Origin: Incurvaria masculella
Taxonomy: Eukaryota > Arthropoda > Insecta > Lepidoptera > Incurvariidae
Assembly: GCA_946894095.1 (NCBI GenBank)
Contig: OX335649.1
Location: forward strand, 11,984,001-12,048,000
Length of the DNA stretch: 64,000 nucleotides
Direction: 5' to 3'
Part shown: in pieces, positions 32,635 to 45,679 of the stretch
Position numbering within the stretch: the stretch's first letter is position 1
Layout of the letters: every line of letters starts with the position of its first letter
The notes under the pieces: model-generated
What the model was told of the DNA's origin: nothing
The model's input: only the letters and a program-made list of their open reading frames with translations
Databases searched by the model: none
Position numbers and translations under genes: made by a program

Positions 32635-35600
32635 TGTGGATGAATTTAAGACACCGATTAACACAGTTCTTTTTTTAAGTCGTTCCTGTAAAACAGTGAC
32701 TTTAGCATAGTAAGCAGCAGTCAAGCCGTATTATTAATGTTATTATCCATTAGTTAAATGTTGTTGAAGTCTAGGTTCGTTGATAATTTCCACTATAAAA
32801 TGAGCTTCGGTAGATCTGTAACGCGACTTTTCGTGTTTTGATCTTGAGGTTAAGCAATATCGGGCACAATCGGAATCTAGACGAATGACCGTCTTAACCT
32901 TGCAGGCTTTGGTTAAAATTTCATGGAATACTGTAGGGGGTTGGACGGGTTTATTCCGGCCCCAATTATTACTATCACATTTCATTCAAAATCGTCCGTG
33001 TTTTCCAGCTTGTTCAATGTAACGAGGCAATATAAGGAAGGTCCTGAATGATCCCTAGTTCCCATGTGGTTTGATAGGAAGACAGTAGGTGTAGTACAAT
33101 ATTGCTCGCGTTAAGAGTCGCCGGGCCATATATCATTCTTATTAGTCGAATGGATGGATAAATGGAACGCTCTCATGGACGGTAGCAAACTAGCGTTAAG
33201 ACGCAAGGCGTTGCAGTTCTTATGAGTACTGACATCTATGGCCCAGCGACTCGGTTTTCAAGAGAGTCGTTACCCTTCCCCATACTACGGGTGATAACTG
33301 TTTTCATGCTGTTAATGTTTTACTAGGTGTAAGAAATATTACCAATAAATTGACAAAATCTAAGTTCTTTATGCAACCTGACAAGAATGGCAATACCACA
33401 CAACTACCGTTATGATATTAGCCCAATACACCACTTTCCGAAGGAATTAGGTGCTATGCCAGGACCTTGCCTTTATGAACACGGCTACATTGAACTGGAT
33501 GAAAAACAAGGACAATATTTCATTGCCGCTTCGACCATCTCTTCATCCAATGCGATGGTGCCAACCCGGGCGGGCTTAAACCCTAACACCTAGTAGGGGA
33601 AGAGGAGCTACAGTTTTACATGGATTCCGAACTATGGAGCAGTTCGCATTCGTGACTAAATGCACTTATCTCACTCAGAATGAGAATGAAAGCGGTGCAT
33701 GGACGGGGCGAGGATTTGAACCCTCTGGTATGCTAGTCTAGACCCTGCGCCACTAAGCTAGGAGCTGCTCAGATCTACGTCTGTATGTTTTAAGCGTTTT
33801 AATATACCCTATAAATTGGAAAATATCGGCTAAAAACTTAGCTAGTAATATTATTTCTGCCTACAGAATTAATATGATAAATAAATCGGAAAAAAAAAAT
33901 TTTTACCTTCATTTTTAAATGTTTTTTACTGAAACTTACAGATATTTAAAAAAAACGCACATACATATATTGAAGCTTCTTAAGTAATAAAAAAACGACT
34001 AAAATCAGACCACTTTTAGCGATAGGAAACGCTAGGGCCTGGAAGAAAATTTCGGTAGTTTAATTGCAGTCGCCGTGCAAAATTGTGCCTTGGCCAATGA
34101 ATATAGAATGCATTTCTTAAAGTTTTCAAATCATCGATTTCCACTGCCTTCATGACAGCCTAAAGGCGAGCACTGTTTATTTTCCTTTCCTTCATCCTTT
34201 TGCACTGAGGGTTGCCGTTTCTTTTGTTATTGTTTTTTGCGTTAAGCTGTTCTGTTTGGCAGTAGCATTTAGATCTAAGTTTAAATTTCTTTGGACGGAA
34301 AACCGGTAAAGTTTCTTCGCGAATTCTTCTTTACTGGATCGAATCCGCGAATCCATCAGTTTTTGACGTAACTTAGTGTATTTTCAGTACCAAAAAAGTT
34401 TAAATAAATGAAATGAAATGAAAAAACTGTAGCCACTATGTGTAGTTACATAAAAAAACGTGACACTTTTGCGTTGCAGCTACGAGACCGGCAACGGGAT
34501 CGCGGCGCAGGAGCAGGGCTACCTGAAGAACGCGGGACAGAAGGACGCCGAGGCCCAGGTCGCGCAGGGTTCCTACTCCTACACCGCACCCGATGGCACA
34601 CCCATCACGGTCACATACATCGCCGATGAGAACGGTGAGCAATCTCTTGGCCATATACAGGCTGTTGCTACAGCCACTTTATACCTTTCGGGAGCGTAAA
34701 CTTAATGTTTTTCCGAGACAACAAAAATATATTTTCTCTAAAGTGTCTAAGAAGTAATCGAGACTTAAATTTTTTAAATTTATATTTTCGTCTTGTTTAA
34801 TTTGACGCGATGTTTTAACCGTGCATAAAGAAGGTCTTGGCATGGAACCTAGGATCCACGTGGCTTGTCAGGCTAATGTCATGACATTAGCCATCCATGT
34901 CCAATTGTATACAAAGTTCCCATGTTCTTACGGATCATTCGATTCTTTTTACACTAAATTATTGAATAATTTTGTATGGAAAGTCTAACTTTTTATTTAG
35001 AGGATTTTCAGAAAAAGGTATTTAACTCTTTTGTTTATTTCAATCTCAATAATCATTTCCCAAATTGTAGTGGCCTGGTTTATTCATGCTTTTCGGACCA
35101 TGACTATTCGAAACTACTTTAAATATCAACCTCGTATATGGGCTTTGTTCGACGTTAGATGCGATAGTAGCTCTGGAGGTCTACTGTTATTAAAAGCTAA
35201 TGATGTTTGAAAAAACCTCAGACAGTCTAATCCTCTATCTCTATCCTCCGTGGTCTAAGCCAAAAACTCACGACATTTCATGTCGTGGGAGGAGACATTC
35301 AGCCCTTTACCGTTGTTTAACGAATCTAAAAAGTGTTATAATAAAAGCCAATGTGAATCGGCAGGTTTCCGCGCTGAGGGCGCGCACCTGCCCACCCCCC
35401 CTCCGATCCCCGAGGCGATCCTGCGCTCCCTCCAGCAGAACGCCCAGCAGCCTCAGCAGCAGAACCAGTTCCAGAACCAGTTCCGAGGATAGAGCGCCCG
35501 CTCTCTGACGTCTGACTCAGTACTCTCTAGCCGAGGGAACGCTTTCCGGATGACCGCGAACCACTCGGAATCAGTTTGGGATGATATATTTGCACTTTAT

Positions 35601-36990
35601 TGCATGAAACATTAGTGTAGAAAGCGAACTCGATTGTGATATGTGCGAAATGTTTGATGGATTATAATGTATCATACCAGACCATCTTGAATAAATCGGT
35701 CAATAAACAGAAAGTATTCTCTCAAATATAGTGTAGGTATTATGTGCAAATAAATGCAATACTCGGTATTTATAATTCCAAAATAAGACGTAAAAGCTAT
35801 CAATATATTTATTAAACGTATTAATATTTACACAGAAAATATTTGTACCTATTTATAACTTACAGATTGAATTTTATCTTATCTTGCCTTGTATTTGTAT
35901 TTTGAAATGTACGTATTAATAATTAATGTTAATATTTGTATTTTAAGTGAGTATTTTATCAATACTGGAATTATATTTCGGTGTTTAGAAAGTATCCTCA
36001 TCCTATATATAATTATATATATTAAATATTACATGATTTATCTTAATATTTTCGCTAGAAAATATTTCGGAAATAATAGATACCTGCTAGAACATTATAA
36101 TATCTACCTTATATTCACCAAGCAGAGATATTGTAAGGATAAGCAAAAATTATTATAATTTTATCATAAGAAGAATAAATTAAACATTTGTACTATTTTG
36201 CATACTTGTGCATTATTTATTTAGAGAGTGGCATCCTTGAGAAACTTGGACTTTTCATATTGATCGCAAACGAATTTGGTTGTCTTGTAATAGGTATGTT
36301 CTTAAAATATTATTCTCTCTCTTATAGAGTTTTGTAACCTGATCATTTTAACGTATTTACAATTATATTACAGTCCATTAAAGGTACATCTAATCTAATA
36401 AATATTATAAAGGGGAATGTTTGTAATAATGGATGGATGGATGGATGGATGGATGTTTGTTACTCTTTCACGTAAAAACTACTGAATAGATTTTAATGAA
36501 ACTTTACAATAATATAGCTTATACATCAGAATAACACATAGGCTACAATTTATAAACATATTGTGCCCATGGGCTTTAGAACTTTCACGGGGCTGCGAAA
36601 ACGATGCCGGTAGCGCTACTTCACACCGGCGGGAGCGGGGCCGGGGGCGGGGCGGGCGGTCCGACGGGGGCGGGTGCGGGGAGGGGGGGGCGGGTACGGC
36701 TTGGTATTTCCCGCAACTTTAGGACTACTTGGCAAAATCCTTGAGAACCAATTACTCGATTTAGATGCGGATTGTATCTACGTCTAGCCTGATTCTACTC
36801 AAAACTTATAGGCTACATAATATAACGCTTCATTACCTGAAGGGTAAGTAGAGAGTGTTAAATTCTTATAACTTGCGAACCACTAACCCGATTTATGTGC
36901 GTATTTTATCAATATATAGGATCTCTGGGAGCAGTCAGGTTCGAGATGTGTTACTGTTTTCGATGTTGAGGCTAGCTGTGGGTTGGAGTC
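32635..36990. repeat. Tandem duplication, copy 2 (4356 bp)
   Basis: Directly abuts copy 1 with no spacer. The left edge (TGTGGATGAATTTAAGACAC) and right edge (GGGTTGGAGTC) correspond to 28279 and 32634. Beyond 36990 the Helitron continues uniquely, so this right edge is the original context and copy 1's right edge is the new joint. Confidence 0.95.
34480..35492 (+). CDS. Second copy of CPR-B exons 3 and 4
   Basis: Exon 3' (34480-34634) and exon 4' (35365-35492) encode exactly the same R&R domain and tail as the first pair, with the same acceptor CAG|CTACGAG, donor G|GTGAGC and stop. No promoter, first exon or signal peptide accompanies them. If the duplication is real, exon 2 could splice to either pair and give an identical protein with a different 3' UTR location. 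More likely only the first pair is used, because two AATAAA signals follow exon 4. Equally possible: two alleles assembled in series. Confidence 0.75.
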
Positions 36991-37306
36991 CACGCAAAAC
37001 TTACCTATATTACACGTTACTTACTTACTAGGTAAACAATGTTGCAGTGCAAGTGCAGAAAGGTTCTGGCGACTAATGCTTTTTTTAAATAGCCACCAAA
37101 TGTCAACGAAGCTCTAAAAGGGAATTATTGGATGTTTCTCATTAAATCATGCTATTTCATCTCGAACGATCTTGATTAAATTTGGTAGATGGATACATTG
37201 TCCTGGACCAGTTTGACCCTATTTTGGATCAGCCATGTCGGATACTTTTTATCCATGAAATAATTTAGCCGACACTAACCCGAGCAGATCCGGGTACCGC
37301 AGCTAG
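36389..37306 (+). mobile_element. Helitron-like element, complete right end
   Basis: Same element as 32033 but running past the duplication edge to a Helitron-style terminus: ATCCGGGTACCGCAGCTAG followed by T. About 920 bp; no ORF. Confidence 0.7.
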
Positions 37307-37384
37307 TTTATTAATATTTAATTCTTAAAGATCTCACTGTGAACTGTCTGAGGGCAGTCTTTTATCGCTTTTTTTATAGACCCA

Positions 37385-37560
37385 CTAAACTACCCTCATG
37401 ATTTTAGCCTAATACACCACATTCCCAAAGGAATTAAGTGTCATGCTAGGACGTTCCCTTTATGAGCACTGGTTGGAAAACACGGAGAAATATTCATTGC
37501 CACTTCGAGCATAGTTTCATCCTATGACCACCCCAACCAACCCAATCACTGCCAAAATTT
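37385..37560 (-). mobile_element. Degraded SINE, reverse orientation
   Basis: CCTAATACACCACATTCCCA, GGAATTAAGTGTCATGCTAG and TTCCCTTTATGAGCACTGG match the complement of the SINE body. Confidence 0.65.
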
Positions 37561-37837
37561 AACACTGAAATAAATATCCTCGTCGAAGGACCCCCGTGCG
37601 ATGCCACTTCTTTGCAGACCCAAAATTATACAAAGCCGATCACCAAATTCACACCACAGCCCACATCATAGATCCTCTGCACCAATTATTTGGCATCAGC
37701 ATATTGTGCGCAACCCAGCAATGGCCCAGTTCAAGTTATAGAAGAATAACTGGTCGAACTTCGCTCCCCTCTATAAATAACAATAAATCAAAATTAAACT
37801 TATACAACTTATACAACTTGTACAGCCATTGGATGAA

Positions 37838-38010
37838 ACTCTATGGTAGAAGTGCGAATGAAAAATTATCCGTGTTTTCTATCCAGTTCAGTGTAGTCGT
37901 GCTCGTAAAGGGAAGGTCCAAGCATGGCATCTAATTTCTTTCAGAATACTGTGTGTTGGGCTAATATACCGGTAGTTGTGTGGTAGCCATTCATGTCAGG
38001 GTCCATAAAA
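37838..38010 (+). mobile_element. SINE 3' fragment
   Basis: GTGTTTTCTATCCAGTTCAG, CGTGCTCGTAAAGGGAAGGT, CATGGCATCTAATTTCTTTC and the TAGCCATTCATGTCAGG end with an A-run. Confidence 0.7.
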
Positions 38011-38319
38011 AAAACAAATTCAGTGAAATTGCAACGAGTCTTTTATCTATTTAACTACATCATTAGGGATTTAGTTATATCACCAATATATTATTGGCAA
38101 AGTTAAAGGTTGGGGACGAAATATGCAATAATTCGACTAAGTCGCAATGAATTCAGCGAAACCCTTATTTTAATTACTCTTCATACAAAGGCTTGGGATA
38201 ATTTATTTGAAAAATTCAAACAAAAAAAAACAGTAGTCATCTGCAGTAGGATCTGAGGAAGCTGTAGTGAATGACATCATGTAGTGACCACCAATCTTTT
38301 ACCATCACCTTCTATCGGT

Positions 38320-39036
38320 AAGCTTCGCTATAGGGCATTGTTGTGGCGATTGACCTGGGGTCATATACTATGTTGTTCGGTTGCGATGATCGTAAATAAT
38401 CCATTTTTTGTCACACGTCACAAATTGGTCCAAAATCCCTCCATTTCTATACCGGTTTGACAGGGTAAAGCATGTTTCAACGCGCGCTGCCTTCTGCTGA
38501 TCAGTCAGATCAAAGGGTAGCAATTTTTTTTATTTTTATTATAACGATTTGGTACACGGTTGACTAATATGATGTGTATGCTAACGTCAAACTATGCCGC
38601 GTCAGTAACGTCAAAAAAGTCCTTGGTAGTTTTAATACGGATCGGCTTCCACCTTAAATTCATCATTATTTACCTTAGTGGTTTGTCTTCCGCGTGATTC
38701 ATCTTTAAGTCCAAGTTTCCGCGAATAAAACGGTTAAACAAAAAACGCACGGGTCGTTCGTTAGCGGTAAACTCTCCAAACACAGCATTGACATTAGGAG
38801 CCATTTCTGCTGTGCACGTCGGAACTCGTCTCCGAAAATTACTCTGACTTTCGCCCTATCCATGTTGACTTTAAAAGCTGAATTTAAAAACAATTGAACG
38901 TCGAACAATCCCATATAATTTCTCTTTTAATTTTATAGTTTTCATGTCAAAATTCTTGCTCTGATCTATCTTAAGCCATGCAGGCTTCATTTTAATTCAA
39001 AAGGACCAGTATATCAAAACGGCAATTCCATATTCA
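38320..39036 (-). mobile_element. Degenerate mariner, minus strand
   Basis: Mariner-family DNA transposon relic. On the minus strand, pieces of the transposase N-terminal (helix-turn-helix) region are readable in several frames: the MDRAKVRVIFGDEFRR segment around 38860, then a GNLDLK-like stretch near 38700; further on comes a KKWIIYDHRN-like block near 38390. It has frameshifts and stops and lacks the C-terminal half. Its inner terminal repeat (CCAGTATATCAAAACGGCAA, 39008-39027) faces that of the plus-strand mariner next door. Confidence 0.75.
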
Positions 39037-39055
39037 AACTCCTATAATTAGTTTC

Positions 39056-40225
39056 TTACACGCATGAAATTGGCGTTTTGTCGAACTGGCCAAATTGATC
39101 TCAAATACTTGGTGGTTGGTTACGAATCCCAAATTAAAATATATTTAAAATATTGGCTTGTGTATTTGGATTTTGAAGTTTTTCTTTGAAATCGTTTTGT
39201 TCACAATCGCGTTATTTACGATTTTTTACTGTGGCACCAGTGCTGCAGAAACATTTATGGGGATGCATGTCTATCGTGAAAGAAAACACGGTACGTTTTT
39301 CGTTCCAATGTTTTCGTTCTGGACATTTTGACTTACAGAACAAACCCCGTTGTCGGCCAGAGACCCTACTTGAAAATGAATAAACTAAAGTGATCGTGGA
39401 AGCAGATCCTTCGCAAATCCCGTCAGAGTTAGCGGCGGGCTTCGATGTGAGTGATACAAGAATTTTAATTCATTTGAAAGAAATCTGTAAAGTAAAATAG
39501 CTCAAAAAATGGCTACTGTATGAATTTGAGTTAAGCACACCAACAAACACGCTTTGAGTGCTGCGTTGCATTACTCAACCGTCACAATAACGAGGGAATT
39601 TTGGGTCGAATCGTTACTAATGTTGAAAAATGGATCCTGTACAAAAATTGGAAACGCACATGATAACGGTTGGACCTATGAGAACCGGCCAAAACCTGCC
39701 CTAAGGGAAAGTTGACTCAGAAAAGGTACTCGTGAGTTGGTGGACCAGTGCTGGTGTCATCCACGGTAGCTTCCTAAGATCGTGCCAGACGATTACGGCA
39801 GATCTGTACTGTCAACAATTGCAAACCATGATGGAAAATCTAGCCGTTAAATAACCGAAATTGGTCAATTGCTCCTGCTGCTTGAAGACAACGCTAGACC
39901 ACACACTGCCCAACAAACGGTCGCTTAATAAGAGGGGCTGCGATTTGAATATCTCCGACATTCATCATACTCCCCGAACCTTGCTCCAACAGATTACCAC
40001 TTTTATATAGAATTTGGACAACTTTTTGCATGGAAAAAAAATCCGTTCCGAAGAGGCATTCAAAACCTTCTAAAGATCTTATTGACTCTCGCTCCCACAA
40101 TGTTTTCATCAATGGAATCAATGAACTACATATAAAGTAATGAAAGTGCATAGATAATAATGGCTTTGATTGATTATATATTTTTTTGTTTTTTTTTCCA
40201 TCTAATACCCCAATTCCATATGTAA
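39056..40225 (+). mobile_element. Degenerate mariner, plus strand
   Basis: Terminal repeats TTACACGCATGAAATTGGCG (39056) and the inverse CCAATTCCATATGTAA (40210-40225) bound a broken transposase. Readable blocks in order: CFRSGHFDLQNKPRCRPET, ELAAGFDVSDTRILIHLKE, the EKWILYKNWKR region that holds the first catalytic Asp in live elements, WWTSAGVIH, and a DNARPHTAQQTVA block carrying the second catalytic Asp. Multiple frameshifts make it dead. The terminal repeats are imperfect and no clean TA duplication was identified. Confidence 0.85.
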
Positions 40226-40694
40226 GGACCAATTTACAACTTTCAAAGTCTTCAGTGTGTAAGAAATGTGCATTTAGTTTCTTAATACCTGGCGGTCACT
40301 CCATCAAAAGAAAGCTAATCTATTCTCTGCGTATTTCTGTTTAACGAAAAAAGATTCGAGAGCCACCTTTTGGTTCACAGGTGAGTCTGCAAACGTTGCT
40401 AGCGGAGTAATGTACGAGTAGTTTACCGCTTCGACGACTCGATGGCCATTAACTGCAATGGTTGTGGCAGGAGCGAGATGACAAGTCTCAGAACCTGGCA
40501 AAATTTCACAACCAATTTATACTTGCTAGGCCATGAACCGTTTGCTTCCTACGATACTAGATGGCGCTATTGGTTTGGCAATATTAGACAAGCAAACATA
40601 TTATCGTTACTGATAGCAGCAGTGCGGATTAGAATATCTAAACACAAAGGATAACATTTATTTTTGTGTAACAATATTTTTATTGTTTTTGTAA

Positions 40695-40860
40695 CTGGCC
40701 ACGATTGGCTAATGCCATACCTCCGCCAATACCGCAAAAATAAGGTGTATTGCCAGGATCTTTCGTTTATGAGACCGTTACATTGCAGTGGACGGAAAAA
40801 ACGGACAATATTTTATTGCCGCTTCAACTATTGATGGCGTTGATGGTACCATCGCATTGG
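40695..40860 (-). mobile_element. Degraded SINE, reverse orientation
   Basis: GGCCACGATTGGCTAATGCC, GGTGTATTGCCAGGATCTTT and TTTTATTGCCGCTTCAACTA match the complement of the SINE body; no head. Confidence 0.6.
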
Positions 40861-40961
40861 AAGATAAAAAATATCTACGAATATATGTATTCAGAACCAT
40901 AAAATTGCTCACATTCTTTTTTTTTTTTTATTAGGTTCGTCAACAAAAGTACAGCTCTAAT

Positions 40962-41055
40962 ATTCACATAAGAAAAAAAATGATACATTAACATTAAGCC
41001 TGAGTGCACTTTCAGTAAAAGACAAACACAACATGTACAAGCAGAATGCATCTTA
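40962..41055. repeat. Dispersed repeat shared with 14090-14180
   Basis: Nearly identical 90-bp block; see 14090. Ends where the two loci diverge after CAAGCAGAA. Confidence 0.75.
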
Positions 41056-41319
41056 ACCTAAAGCGAATATTCAGTGACTAGTCTAATAAAAGTGACTAGT
41101 ATGAAAAAATTAAGAATGGAAACAAAAAATTTAAAACTTCAAAAAACAAACGACTAAGTACTTACTAACAAAAAAACAAAAAACTGAAAATAATGTAATT
41201 TAACGTTAAACAAAGAAAGAGTCGGTTTTAAAAAGATCGATTAGGCCCTTTTTCCACGTTTCTAATGAGCATGAATTTAAATCGAGGTCTATTGTAATGT
41301 TTAAACATTCTTGCAAGTT

Positions 41320-41351
41320 CATTCGTGTATTCATGGATGAATACACGAATG
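41320..41351. repeat. Perfect 15-base palindrome
   Basis: CATTCGTGTATTCAT, two bases GG, then its exact complement. Could form a short cruciform; no factor binding is assigned. Confidence 0.85.
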
Positions 41352-41852
41352 CAACTAGAAAATAACACGTATCCCAATTAGGAAGATTTTAATTATTCAA
41401 AGTTAACATAAAATAGAGTTTTGTTTTGATTATAACTTGTTGTGATTTCATATTTTACCATAAAAACGTCTCATGACGTCTATACTCTAATTCAGTTAAC
41501 CGCGATGCATAAGCCCCTCTCACTCTATGTATTGCGTATAACAGAAAAGGAGACAACACAAGTGGGCGGCAACCCTTACACCAAATCACGTTCAAATATT
41601 CGAAATGTGCGAGCGGCCCGTTTTACACGCACGCATTTGAGCGACTTGCCTACCTCCTCTCGTTCACAGAATGTCAAAGCGCGTTTTCGGAATTTATTTA
41701 TTCATTTGAATTTTTTTAAGATAGGGCAGAATTTACCCGTAATTTTTAAAAAAATGGTGTACACAAACCAACCATATTTTTATTTAATGATTACAGTAAT
41801 TTGAAATATAAAAAAAAGTGAGATTTTTCAATACATTGCATTATCTTTAAGA

Positions 41853-43737
41853 CATCCCCAATATGGACCAAATTCGAAGTCGAAGCAGCATTAATAAAGT
41901 TGGATGGTTCTAAAGGTGCTGGCCCAGATAAAATTCCCCCTCTCCTTTTAAAAAAATGCATTGCTACAATTGTTTACCCCCTCACTATACTATTCAATAA
42001 ATCACTAGCTGCAGGGACTTTCCCTAAAAAATGGAAAATAGCAAATGTTATGCCTATCCCTAAAACAGGTGATATTGCGGACGTAGTAAACTATAGACCA
42101 ATCTCACTTTAATCATCTATAGGTAAAGTCTTTGAATCCATTGTTCATAAGAAAATCCTCCCACATGTCAGGCCTTATATTATTAATCAACAACATGGTT
42201 TCTTACCCAAGAAATCTACAACTACAAACAAGCATGACGTTATTTAGTAATAATATTATGCGCGCCCTCGATAAAAAGGCAGATATCCATGCTATTTACA
42301 CAGATCTTAGTAAGGCTTTTGACCGAGTAAATCACAAAATTCTTGTTCAAAAATTGCTTTCTTTTGGTATTAATGGGACTCTGTTAAGGTGGTGTGAGTT
42401 CTACTTGATAAATAGATCACAGGTAGTAATAGCAAGTGGCTTTTGTTCAGACATTTTCGCTATTTCTTCTGGTGTACCTCAGATGGGATCTGGGTCCCTT
42501 ATTCTTCTTAATTTATATAAATGACATCATTGATTATATTACAAATTCCAAATTCTTTATGTATGCAGATGATCTTAAACTATACTTAGAAGTAAAAGAC
42601 ACCAGAGACTGTAAATTACTCCAAGAGGACATCGATGGAATTAATTATTGGTGCAGCCTCAATGATATGTCCTTAAATGTAGGGAAGTGTCATTTTATAA
42701 ACTTCTCCCGTAAGCATAACCGTTCCGTTTTTACCTATTATATCAACGGTATAGCTTTGGCAGAGGTCGAACACTACATCTAGGAGTTATCGTGGACAGC
42801 AAAATGCGCTTTAATCTTCACGTAGACCACGTAGCGAAAAAAGCATCAAAAATGTTGGGGTTTGTAACCAGAACAATTTCCGTATTCAAACGATCACACA
42901 CTTTTAAAATGCTCTATAACGCGCTAGTTAGAAGCATCCTTGAGTACTGCAGCCCCGCTTGGTGCCCAACCTATAAAATGCACGTGGAAAGATTAGAGCG
43001 CATTCAGAAACGTTTTCTTTACCACCTTTCCTTTAAAAATAATCTGTGTAAGACTCTTCAAAGTTACACTCAACGCCTCGAATTTTTCAAGATGGAGACG
43101 TTATTTTTGCGTCTTTCAAAGGCTGATGTCATTCTTTTACATAAAATCCTCAGCAACAATGTTGATTGTGAGGAACTATTAGCTAAAATTAATATTATGG
43201 TTCCACGAGTGAGCACGAGAGCACAATATTTCTTTCCCTTCAGTATTGAAAGATGTCGAACTAATGCAGGGACTCACTCGCCACTAGTAAGAATGTGTAA
43301 ACAATGCAATACTTGGCGAGATGAATTTGACATCTTCTCGGGGTCACCTACGATAGTGAAGAGACTCAGTCCTAAGTCCGTGTAGGCTTTGTGTTATATT
43401 GCGTTTTGCTTTTTATTTTCACTTCCTATTAAGTTTTTAAAATATGTTGTAAGTAATATCTCATTGAACTTTTTATTTTTAGTTTTTAGTTTTTAGTTTA
43501 CTTTTATGATAAAAGCCTGTTTTCATTTTCACTTTCATCTTAGTTATATTGGTAATTTTTAAATCTACGTTTCACTCACTGCTGCAACATTATAAATCGC
43601 ATGTTGTGTTCACTAGTTGTAGAGTGTGTGTCCATACTATGTATCTGTTTGTTATTTTATTTTTACATGTTCTAACACATTACTCTGTGAGTGAACCTTT
43701 TAAATAAATAAGATAAAAATAAAATAAGAAGATAAGA
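41853..43737 (+). mobile_element. Jockey-like LINE, 5'-truncated and inactivated reverse transcriptase
   Basis: Non-LTR retrotransposon. Reverse transcriptase motifs in order: KGAGPDKIPPLLLKKC (41918), VVNYRPISL (42085), DLSKAFDRVNH with a catalytic Asp (42305), SSGVPQ (42467), and the YADDLKLY box (42562). The thumb and C-terminal part continues to 43385 (KMLYNALVRSILEYCSPAW). Breaks: stop at 42110, frameshifts near 42235, 42485 and 42770, and a stop at 42782. No endonuclease domain is present, so the 5' half is lost. A 350-base 3' UTR ends in an AAATAA/AAATAAAA-rich tail. Confidence 0.9.
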
Positions 43738-43739
43738 CG

Positions 43740-44456
43740 ATGCAAAATGTTTGGCACGAAAAATGGCAGTGAAATAAATAAATATGCTAATTTACCCGCC
43801 ATATAGGATCAGGCCAATAGTGGCCGAGAAAAGATTGGCAAAAAATATTTTTTTTTGTTATTGCTAAGTTCTAATAAAATGTCTTCGAAACAAAATTTTA
43901 CCAAACTGAAAAAACTGTCACTTAGTTAATCGCCTGTGAGCATTCACTATCTGTCATATGATTACTTATCCAGTTACTTTGATGTTACGTTTGAAGGTGG
44001 CAAATTAGTCACGTCGTCACAAGTATGTTTTTTTATTATAGCTAAATGTGCGCTTGAATTAAAGATATTTTATCATTATCCTGTGGTAGCACAGCATCAC
44101 ATTATCTGCTTACCACGATCATTAGAATCATATTAGCGTGACAGTGTTCTTGTACTTAAGGGTCCAACTAAGTTGCAGCGAAAAAAACTGTGTTAATAAT
44201 AAAATCAATAATGAGGAACTACGTAGGTAGGCATTGTGTTGGCGTAGGGTTCATTGCTGTATGCGTGTCTGAATTGAGTTCACAGCTCGACGAGGAATCG
44301 AAATTAATTGTTTGCTTTATTATTTCTTGGTTTCAAGCGAATTAATAACAGTTTCACGCTTATTCACTTGATAAATATGTGACCTCATACCACAAACAAG
44401 AAAACTGTCTATAGTATGTACGGTAAAGTTACATACGAGTCAACCTAAAAAACCTC
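43740..44456. other. AT-rich intergenic DNA
   Basis: Nothing recognisable. Confidence 0.35.
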
Positions 44457-44664
44457 ACCTAACTATTTAAAAAGAAACCAACCCATTAAAATCTTTTTTG
44501 CCGACAAAGACTAGATAATAATTAAAAATTTAGATATTTTAAACGGTTGTTATTCCCTTAAAAACAATGAAAATCACCTTAAATTACCTAAATACATTTT
44601 CGGAGGTTAGCGTCAGGGGGAGCCTTAAGTAACGGCGATGATTATGATTTAATTAAATAGTCGA
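44457..44664. repeat. Local direct repeat, copy 1 (about 205 bp)
   Basis: Matches 45484-45679 at roughly 95% by eye, from CCTAACTATTTAAAAAGAAA through TTAATTAAATAGTCGA. Copy 1 has an extra GGGGAGCCTTAAG-type stretch. No ORF, tRNA-like head or inverted ends were seen. Confidence 0.9.
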
Positions 44665-45483
44665 CTACACTCAACTCCGCAATTAAGCTGTACGACCTTT
44701 GTTACTATTTTTTGTTTATTGCATGAGCGATTTGTCGGATACTTAAGCGCCAGCGCATCATCGAGAATCTAACCATAAAGTAAATTAAGACATGGAGGTA
44801 CGTCCGTTTTGGTGGCAAGGGTTATTATTTTAATAGATTATGGTAATGCATATTCGCATCAAAAAATTACGTTGGTAAGTAGATGGTAATGTAGCTAAAC
44901 GTTTATCTGAAATGTATTCATAGTCATCAGATCATCAATCGTCAGGAGTTAATTACAATACAATACAGTTACATACAATAAATTAACTTACATTGTTCGT
45001 TAAAAACAAATTGGCAGTGGACATTTTATTTGCCAAAAACTCTCACATAATATCAAAATTTAAGTATACTATTTGAGCATTGAGTAATTTTTTTTTATTT
45101 TGTGTAACTGTGTGGGCTTATATGTTGCTTATAGTTGATCGAATTATTGTATTTAATGAAACAATATTTTGAACAATGGTATCTGCATTAAGTGAGTGTA
45201 TTGCAATTATGTAAATAAAAAATAAACATCTGATTCTAATTTGTAGTCATTGCCGATTTAACCTTCAGAGGTACAGATAGTATGGGTCTATTTTATAGCT
45301 CAAGTAATTTAGATGTATACAGTTAAATAAATAATGTAGGACTATCATTTTATGATTTATATTGAGATTCTTTATTCATATTACCGACTATAAACGTATA
45401 TTCAGCTAAGCTGCATTTGCATTCTTAATCAATCACCATAATATAAATATAACTGTTTTAACTTTAACTGCACAACGTAGCCT

Positions 45484-45679
45484 AACCTAACTATTTAAAA
45501 AGAAACCAACCCATTAAAATCTTTTTTGCTGACAAAGACTAGATAATAATTAAAAAAAGATATTTTAAACGGTTGTTTTTCCCTTAAAAACAATGAAAAT
45601 CACCTTAAATTACCTACATACATTTTCGGAGGTTAGCGTCAGCGTAACGGCGATGATTATGATTTAATTAAATAGTCGA
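45484..45679. repeat. Local direct repeat, copy 2
   Basis: Partner of 44457, about 1.03 kb downstream in the same orientation. The sequence between the copies is unique and AT-rich. Confidence 0.9.
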
